From assembly GCA_035259385.1 (NCBI GenBank), contig DATFWL010000406.1, forward strand, positions 1 to 64,000: a stretch of DNA of 64,000 nt, written 5' to 3'. Shown piece by piece: positions 55,396-61,505 of this stretch. The notes beneath the pieces were generated by a model, which made no database searches, was not told the DNA's origin, and saw nothing but the letters and a program-made list of their open reading frames with translations. Position 1 is the stretch's first letter. Each line of letters begins with the position of its first letter. The translations under genes were made by a program, and so were the position numbers. This stretch comes from QHWK01 sp035259385 (GTDB lineage Bacteria; Acidobacteriota; Vicinamibacteria; Vicinamibacterales; CAVVIG01).

Positions 55396-57090
55396 ATGAC
55401 CGAGCCTCTGCTCAGCGAGGCGGCGAAATCGACGCCGCCGGTGAGCGCCTCGCGCGAGGCGCTGATGTTTCCCACCCTGACCGCGGCGCAGATCGCGCAG
55501 ATTGCCGCGCACGGACGCGTCCGCGCGCTGGCGCGCGGCGAGGTGCTCATCGAGGCGGGCGATCGGGTGGTGCCGTTCTTCGTGATCACCGCTGGCGCGA
55601 TCGAAATCGTCCGGCCGTCGCCCGCCGGCGACGTGCTGGTCGCCGTCCATGGTCCGGGGAAATTCACCGGCGAGGCGAACATGCTGCTCGGCCGGCGATC
55701 GTTGACGCGAGCGAGTGTCGTCGACGCCGGCGAGGCGATCGAGCTGACGCGGGATCAGGTGCTGACGCTCGTGCAGACCGACCCCGCGATCAGCGAGATC
55801 CTGATGCGGGCGTTCATCTACCGGCGGCTCGAGCTGGTCGCACACGGGATCGGCGACGTCGCGCTGATCGGGTCGCTGCATTCGCCGGCGACGCTGCGCA
55901 TCAGGGAATTCCTCACGCGCAACGGCCATCCGTTCGCCTACGTCGATCTCGACCGCGACACGGACGTGCAGGACCTCCTCGATCGCTTTCACGTGGCGAC
56001 CAGCGACATCCCGGTGCTGATCTGCTGCGGCCACGGCGTCCTGCGCAACCCGAGCAACGAGCAGATTGCCGACGTGCTTGGCTTCAACCAGAACATCGAT
56101 CAGACGCACGTGCGCGACGTCGTCGTCGTCGGCGCGGGGCCGGCAGGGCTGGCCGCCGCGGTGTACGCCGCGTCGGAGGGGCTCGACGTGCTCGTGATCG
56201 AGGCCAATTCCCCGGGAGGGCAGGCGGGGTCGAGCTCGCGAATCGAGAACTACCTCGGGTTTCCGACCGGCATCTCCGGCCAGGAGCTCGCCGGACGCGC
56301 GTTCGCGCAGGCCGAGAAGTTCGGCGCCGAGATTCTGATCGCGCGCGACGCGACCTCGCTCACCTGCAATCGCAAGCCGTATACGGTCGCGACTGGCGAG
56401 AGCGGACGCGTGCAGGCGCGGGCAATCATCCTCGCGACGGGCGCGCGCTACCGCAAGCCGGCGCTCGACAACCTGGCGCAGTTCGAGGGCGTCGGCGTTT
56501 ACTACAGCGCCACCTTCATGGAAGCCCAGCTCTGCGCCGGAGACGACGTGATCGTCGTCGGCGGCGGCAATTCAGCCGGGCAGGCAGCGGTGTTTCTGTC
56601 CGAGAGCGCCCGGCGCGTGCACATGCTGGTGCGATCGCCGGGCCTCGCCGAGAGCATGTCGCGCTATTTGATCCGCCGCATCGAGGACACCGCGAAGATC
56701 GAGCTGCGGTGCCTGACCGAGATCGTGGCGCTCGAGGGGAACGGCCACCTCGAACGCGTCCGCTGGCGCGACAACCGGACCGGCGACGTCAGCCGCCACG
56801 ACCTGCGGCACCTGTTCCTCATGACCGGCGCGGTGCCGAGCACCGCGTGGCTCGGCGGCTGCGTCGCGCTCGACGCGAAGGGGTTCGTCAAGACCGGGCC
56901 GGATCTCTCGCGCGATGATCTGACGGCGGCGCAATGGCCGCTGGCGCGCGCCCCGTATCTACTCGAAACGAGTCTTCCCGGCGTGTTCGCGGTCGGCGAC
57001 GTGCGGTGCGGCAACGTCAAGCGTGTGGCGTCCGCGGTCGGCGAGGGCTCGATCGCGATCTCGTTCGTGCACCGCGTGCTCGCCGAGTAG
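55396..57090 (+). CDS. Cyclic-nucleotide-binding domain fused to TrxR-like oxidoreductase
   Basis: This 564-residue protein has a cNMP-binding domain (about residues 20-145), a thioredoxin-fold middle domain without CxxC (about 150-235) and a thioredoxin-reductase-like FAD/NADPH part (VVVGAGPAGLAAAVYA; VIVVGGGNSAGQAAVFL). The usual CATC redox site is replaced by YSATFMEAQLC, so classic disulfide transfer is unlikely. The family is known, but its partner is unclear. The C-terminal end overlaps the convergent trehalose gene by 132 bp. Confidence 0.9.
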   Translation: MTEPLLSEAAKSTPPVSASREALMFPTLTAAQIAQIAAHGRVRALARGEVLIEAGDRVVPFFVITAGAIEIVRPSPAGDVLVAVHGPGKFTGEANMLLGRRSLTRASVVDAGEAIELTRDQVLTLVQTDPAISEILMRAFIYRRLELVAHGIGDVALIGSLHSPATLRIREFLTRNGHPFAYVDLDRDTDVQDLLDRFHVATSDIPVLICCGHGVLRNPSNEQIADVLGFNQNIDQTHVRDVVVVGAGPAGLAAAVYAASEGLDVLVIEANSPGGQAGSSSRIENYLGFPTGISGQELAGRAFAQAEKFGAEILIARDATSLTCNRKPYTVATGESGRVQARAIILATGARYRKPALDNLAQFEGVGVYYSATFMEAQLCAGDDVIVVGGGNSAGQAAVFLSESARRVHMLVRSPGLAESMSRYLIRRIEDTAKIELRCLTEIVALEGNGHLERVRWRDNRTGDVSRHDLRHLFLMTGAVPSTAWLGGCVALDAKGFVKTGPDLSRDDLTAAQWPLARAPYLLETSLPGVFAVGDVRCGNVKRVASAVGEGSIAISFVHRVLAE

Positions 57091-59271
57091 CGGCCCGCCC
57101 TCGAGGAGCGCCGCCAGGAACCGGCGCACCGCCTGCGGACTCCGGAGGCGGCGGGTCGCCTGGCTGGCGCCCGGGCCGACGTGCAGGGAGATCCCGGTCT
57201 GCGGCAGCGCCGCGAACATCTCCTCGTCGGTCCGATCGTCGCCGAACGCGACGATGACCGCGGGCGGAGGATGCTGCGAGAGGAGATGCTGCACGACGGC
57301 CGCCTTGGTCGCGGCGCGCGGCCGCACTTCCACGACGCGCTTGCCTTCGAGGATGTCGGCCGGATGATTGGCGAGCGCGCGCGACAGCGCGACCCGGAGC
57401 TCGCGCGCCTGCGCGCTGCCGAATCCGCGCGCCACCCGCCGGTAGTGCCACGCCACCGACGAGGTCTTCATCTCGACGAACGCGCCGGGCGTGACCCGCG
57501 CGAACGCTTCCATCTGGGCCCGCGCCAGCTCGAGCCATTCGCCGCCCACCTCGTCGACAGTCGCGGCCCAGACGTCGGCGCGCGCCGGCTTGTACCAGAC
57601 GCCATGCTCGGCCCACAGCTCGATCGGCAGCGCGCCGAACCAGGCGTCGAGCACGTCGCGGGAGCGGCCGCTCACCATCAGAATCGACGTGTCGGGACGG
57701 TCGGCGAGCGCGTCGATGAGCTCGAGGAGATCGCCGTCGGGCTGCGCCTCGTCCGGCGTATCCGCGATCGGGACCAGCGTGCCGTCGTAGTCGAGCAGGA
57801 TGGCCAGCGGCGTCGCCGCCCGGATCGTCGAGAGCGTCTCGCGCAGCGCCTCGTCCGGCGTCGCACGGCGATCGCTGGGCGGCTCGCTCGCCAGCACCTC
57901 GACGAAATGTTCGGCCCAGCGGTGGACGTCGTAGGTGGTGACGCGCGCGTGCAGCGCGCGCATGCGACGGCGGCGCTCCGGCGCCGGCATCGCGAGCGCG
58001 CGGCGCATCGCCTCGGCGATCGAATCGGTGTCGTAGGCGTTGACGGTCAGCGCTTCCTGCAGCTCTTCGGCGGCGCCGGCGAACTCGCTGAGGACGAGCA
58101 CGCCGTCGCCGTCGACGCGCGCGGCCGCGTACTCCTTCGCGACCAGGTTCATGCCGTCGCGCAGCGGTGTCACGAGCATCACGTCGGCGGCGCGATAGAG
58201 CGCGACGAGCTGCTCGACCGTCACCGACTGATAGAGGTAGTGGATCGGGACCGCGTTGATCGTGCCGTAGCTGCCGTTGATGCGGCCGATCATCGCGTCC
58301 ACCTCGCCGCGGTATTCCTGGTAGCTGGGCACCGATTCGCGCGAGGGCACGGCGACCTGGATCAGCCGGACGCGATCGCGCAGCGCCTCGTCCTGCAGCA
58401 CCGACTCGAAGGCGCGCAGCCGCCGCGGAATGCCTTTCGTGTAGTCGAGTCGATCGACGCCGAGCAGGATCGCGCGGCCGCCGGCCTGCGTCTTCAGCTC
58501 CGCAACGGCCGCCTCGGTCGCCGGCGAGGCTGCCAGCGTCGTGAGCGCCGCGGCGTCAACGCCCATCGGGAACACGCCGAACCTGACCCGGCGATCCTCG
58601 AGCCACACACCGTCCTCGTCCGAATCGCCGCCTGCCAGGTGGCCGACGGCCGCAGCGAAATGCTGCTGATACGAAAAGGTGTGGAACCCGACCAGGTCCG
58701 CGCCGAGCAGGCCGGCGAGCAGCTGCCGCCGCCACGGCAGAATCCGGAACACTTCCGCGGACGGAAACGGGATATGCAGGAAGAAGCCGATGCGCGCGTC
58801 GGGCAGCTGCCGGCGGATCAGGTCCGGCACGAGCATCAACTGATAGTCGTGCACCCAGATCAGGTCGCCCGGTCGATAGCGTTCGATCGCGACGGCCGCG
58901 AACCGCCGGTTGACCGCCTCGTAGGTGGACCAGGACGAGGCGCCGAGCGGCAGCCGATCGATGAGATAGTGAAACAGCGGCCACAGCACGCCGTTCGAGA
59001 ATTCTTCGTAGTACTGCCGCACGTCGTCGCGTGACAGGTGGACCGCGACGATGCCTCGCTCGGCGAGCTGATCGTCGAGCGCGCGCTGCTGCTCCGGAGG
59101 GGGCGTCTCGATGCCCGGCCAGCCGATCCACAACCCGCCGGTGCGCTCGTGCCAGCCGCGGAGCCCGGTGGCGAGGCCGCCCGACGCCTGCGAGAACGAC
59201 ACTCCCTGGTCGGTCACCGCAGCCGTAATGGGCAGCCGGTTGGAAATGATGAGCAGTCTATTGGCGGGCAT
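56959..59271 (-). CDS. Fused trehalose-6-phosphate synthase/phosphatase (OtsA-OtsB)
   Basis: This 770-residue bifunctional enzyme makes trehalose from UDP- or ADP-glucose and glucose-6-phosphate. Residues 1-480 are OtsA (LLGVDRLDYTKGIPRRL, WVHDYQLMLVP). Residues ~510-725 are OtsB, a HAD phosphatase with LLDYDGTLVPI and FGDDRTDEEMF. The last ~44 residues after FLAALLEGG have no domain and are encoded antisense to the convergent oxidoreductase gene, apparently because a stop is missing. ATG 59271 is preferred over GTG 59289. Confidence 0.94.
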   Translation of the reverse strand: MPANRLLIISNRLPITAAVTDQGVSFSQASGGLATGLRGWHERTGGLWIGWPGIETPPPEQQRALDDQLAERGIVAVHLSRDDVRQYYEEFSNGVLWPLFHYLIDRLPLGASSWSTYEAVNRRFAAVAIERYRPGDLIWVHDYQLMLVPDLIRRQLPDARIGFFLHIPFPSAEVFRILPWRRQLLAGLLGADLVGFHTFSYQQHFAAAVGHLAGGDSDEDGVWLEDRRVRFGVFPMGVDAAALTTLAASPATEAAVAELKTQAGGRAILLGVDRLDYTKGIPRRLRAFESVLQDEALRDRVRLIQVAVPSRESVPSYQEYRGEVDAMIGRINGSYGTINAVPIHYLYQSVTVEQLVALYRAADVMLVTPLRDGMNLVAKEYAAARVDGDGVLVLSEFAGAAEELQEALTVNAYDTDSIAEAMRRALAMPAPERRRRMRALHARVTTYDVHRWAEHFVEVLASEPPSDRRATPDEALRETLSTIRAATPLAILLDYDGTLVPIADTPDEAQPDGDLLELIDALADRPDTSILMVSGRSRDVLDAWFGALPIELWAEHGVWYKPARADVWAATVDEVGGEWLELARAQMEAFARVTPGAFVEMKTSSVAWHYRRVARGFGSAQARELRVALSRALANHPADILEGKRVVEVRPRAATKAAVVQHLLSQHPPPAVIVAFGDDRTDEEMFAALPQTGISLHVGPGASQATRRLRSPQAVRRFLAALLEGGPLLGEHAVHERDRDRALADRGRHTLDVAAPHVADREHAGKTRFE

Positions 59272-59371
59272 TTCTGCTGACCTGCTCACTCTTGCAAGTC
59301 AGACGCCGGCCTCGACCGTGTCTTATGAAGCGTTTACGGCAACCTCAGCCGCGTGCTAGGCTGCTCGCGAG

Positions 59372-59530
59372 GTGCACGCTACACGCTGGTTCAAGTGCCC
59401 GAGGTGCGGTTCCACCAAGACCGACCGGTCCCGCATCCGCTGGTACGAGGCGTGGCGCACACTGCTCGGGTCTCGCCGGCCCTACCGGTGCTTCGACTGT
59501 AACCGGAGATTCTGGAAGAACCCGTCCTAG
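59372..59530 (+). CDS. Very small zinc-ribbon protein
   Basis: This 52-codon frame encodes two CxxC pairs, CPRC (residues 9-12) and CFDC (40-43), separated by a basic, Trp-rich segment. An in-frame TAG four codons before GTG 59372 fixes this start as the earliest. There is no clear Shine-Dalgarno sequence. It belongs with the other tiny ribbon proteins of this window (38510, 38828). Confidence 0.65.
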   Translation: MHATRWFKCPRCGSTKTDRSRIRWYEAWRTLLGSRRPYRCFDCNRRFWKNPS

Positions 59531-59576
59531 GCGCGTGTCCGCGTGCGCGGTGACTCACCGGACGGCTCGCTTCTTC

Positions 59577-59605
59577 TTGCCGTCCGCCGTGATACCGGGT
59601 ATGTT
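59577..59605 (+). promoter_or_regulatory. Putative promoter of the receiver/TIR/STAND operon
   Basis: TTGCCG (59577-59582) and TATGTT (59600-59605) are 17 bp apart. Each matches the sigma-70 consensus at about four of six bases. Transcription would start near 59612, about 60 bp before the receiver gene. No clear operator is seen. Confidence 0.4.
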
Positions 59606-59670
59606 CCGCGTCGTTCGACCGTTCCGTCGACTTGTTGCGGTCGGCCTGTCGGCGACCGGGGGAGGGCACC

Positions 59671-60105
59671 CTGGCACTGCGAGTTCTGGTTGCCGAAGAT
59701 TCACCCATCGTTCAGCACACCCTCAGCGAGCTGCTGCGGTCCGCGGAGGTGCTCACCGTCGTCCGCGCGATGGACGGCGCTGAAGCGGTGCGGCTGGCCG
59801 TCGACGGCGGTCCCGACGTGGTCATCCTCGATTACGACATGCCGGGCACCAACGGCATCGAGGCCGCGCGCGCGATCCGCGCCCGGCGTTCCGACCTGCC
59901 ACTGATTCTGGTCGCGGCGACGGCGTCCGAGTACCTGATCGCGACCGCGATGACGGCGGGCATCAGCGGGTTCGTGCTGAAGCGCGATGTCGGCGACGAC
60001 CTGATCCGCGCCATCGAAACGGTTCGCTGCGGCGCGACGTTCGTCAGCCCGAGCGCCGCGCGCGCGTTGTACGAGCGGTACCTGCCATCAGCGCGACTGG
60101 CATAA
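59671..60105 (+). CDS. Receiver-only response regulator (CTG start)
   Basis: This 144-residue single receiver domain reads (M)ALRVLVAEDSPIVQHTLSEL, with phospho-Asp in VVILDYDMPGTNG and Lys in FVLKRD; no output domain follows. CTG 59671 lies four bases after GGAGGG and gives the exact family N-terminus, whereas the TTG at 59632 has no ribosome site. The gene ends 11 bp before the SIR2-like/TIR gene, so it is the first gene of that operon. It may pass a phosphorylation signal to it (inference). Confidence 0.82.
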   Translation: MALRVLVAEDSPIVQHTLSELLRSAEVLTVVRAMDGAEAVRLAVDGGPDVVILDYDMPGTNGIEAARAIRARRSDLPLILVAATASEYLIATAMTAGISGFVLKRDVGDDLIRAIETVRCGATFVSPSAARALYERYLPSARLA

Positions 60106-60116
60106 GTCAGGCTGGC

Positions 60117-61505
60117 ATGGACGACAGCTTCCCCTGGGAAGACCTGCTCGACTACATCGAGGAGGGCAAGGTCGCTCCCGTCATCGGCCACGAGCTCATC
60201 GAGGCCGACTACCAGGGACGCCGCGTGTCGCTGCAGCGGTTGCTCGCAGAGCGGCTCGCCGAGCGCGAGAAGCTGACCGTCGAGTGGTCGCGCTACTTCG
60301 AGCTGAATGACGTCGTCTGCGCCTACCTGGCGAAGCCGCAGGCCAAGCTGGTCGGCCTGTACGACCGGATTGCCGGGCTGCTGCGCTCGCTGGCGCCGCC
60401 GTTCCCGATTCCGGACCCGCTGCGGCAGCTCGCCGAGGTCGGCTCGCTCGACCTGTTCGTGAGCATGACGTTCGACTCGCTCATGGCGCACGCGATCGAT
60501 CGGACGCGGTTCGGCGGCAACGAGGTCACGCGCGAGATCGAGTTTTCAATCAACCAGTCGACGGCGGCGCAGACCGAAGCGCAGAAAGTCAGACCGGGCG
60601 ACGCGCCGATCGTGTTCAACCTGCTCGGTCGCGCGTCGAGCAAGTTCGATTTCGCCATCCACGACGAGGACGCGCTCGAGTTCATCCATCGCCTGGTGAG
60701 CGGCGACGTGGCGCCGCCGGAGTGGCTGCTGTCGGAGCTGCGCAGCCGCCATCTGCTGCTGATCGGCGTGCACGTACCCGAATGGCTGGGGCGATTCATG
60801 CTGCGTGCCGCGACGCGCGATCGGCTGCGGCTGGCCCAGCGCGCCTACTTCATCGCCGGCGAGAACGTCCCGTCCGCCGCCGCGCTCACGCAGTTCCTGG
60901 CCCGGTTCGGCCGCGAAACCAGCATTGCGGTCTACGACGGCAGCGCGGCCGCGTTCGTCGGCGAGCTGCACACCCGATGGAAGGCGCGCCATCCCGACGC
61001 GGCGGCGGCCGCGCCCGAGACGCGCGCGGTGGACGCGCGCCGAGGCGCCATCTTCATCAGCTACGGCCGGGAGAATCTCGCCGCAGTGGAACGGCTGCAC
61101 AGCGCGATCGAGTCGCTTGGCGGCGACGTGTGGTTCGACAAGACCGAACTGAGCGCCGGCGACGAATGGGAGAAGAAGATCCTTCCGCAGATCCAGCGCG
61201 ACGTGCGGCTGTTCGTGCCGGTGATCTCCGATCGCACGGCGCAGCGCCACGAAGGCTACGTGTTCCGCGAGTGGCGTGAAGCGCTCGAGCGCTCGCGGAA
61301 GATCGTCGGCCGCCGGTTCATCGTGCCGATCGTCGTCGATCCGGACTTCACCGGAGACCTGCAGCGGTACGACGTGCTCGTCGACGAGTTTCCGGCGCTG
61401 CGCGACCTGCACGTCGGGCGCGCGCCCGGCGGCGAGCCGGACGACGAGCTGCGGCAGACGCTGGTCGCCGAGATTCGCGCAATGCGCCGGGAGGAGGCGC
61501 AGTGA
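60117..61505 (+). CDS. SIR2-like (degenerate)/TIR domain protein
   Basis: This 462-residue protein has an N-terminal SIR2-like region (VAPVIGHELI; FVSMTFDSLM where active SIR2 proteins have a TTNYD-like motif; APIVFNLLGRAS where HLHG is usual), so NAD-hydrolysing residues look lost. The C-terminal TIR domain (about residues 305-400) has AIFISYGRENLAAV and GDEWEKKILPQI; Glu352 aligns with the catalytic Glu of TIR NADases. It ends in GTGA overlap with the STAND gene. NAD depletion or cell suicide upon activation is a plausible role by family knowledge. Confidence 0.85.
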   Translation: MDDSFPWEDLLDYIEEGKVAPVIGHELIEADYQGRRVSLQRLLAERLAEREKLTVEWSRYFELNDVVCAYLAKPQAKLVGLYDRIAGLLRSLAPPFPIPDPLRQLAEVGSLDLFVSMTFDSLMAHAIDRTRFGGNEVTREIEFSINQSTAAQTEAQKVRPGDAPIVFNLLGRASSKFDFAIHDEDALEFIHRLVSGDVAPPEWLLSELRSRHLLLIGVHVPEWLGRFMLRAATRDRLRLAQRAYFIAGENVPSAAALTQFLARFGRETSIAVYDGSAAAFVGELHTRWKARHPDAAAAAPETRAVDARRGAIFISYGRENLAAVERLHSAIESLGGDVWFDKTELSAGDEWEKKILPQIQRDVRLFVPVISDRTAQRHEGYVFREWREALERSRKIVGRRFIVPIVVDPDFTGDLQRYDVLVDEFPALRDLHVGRAPGGEPDDELRQTLVAEIRAMRREEAQ

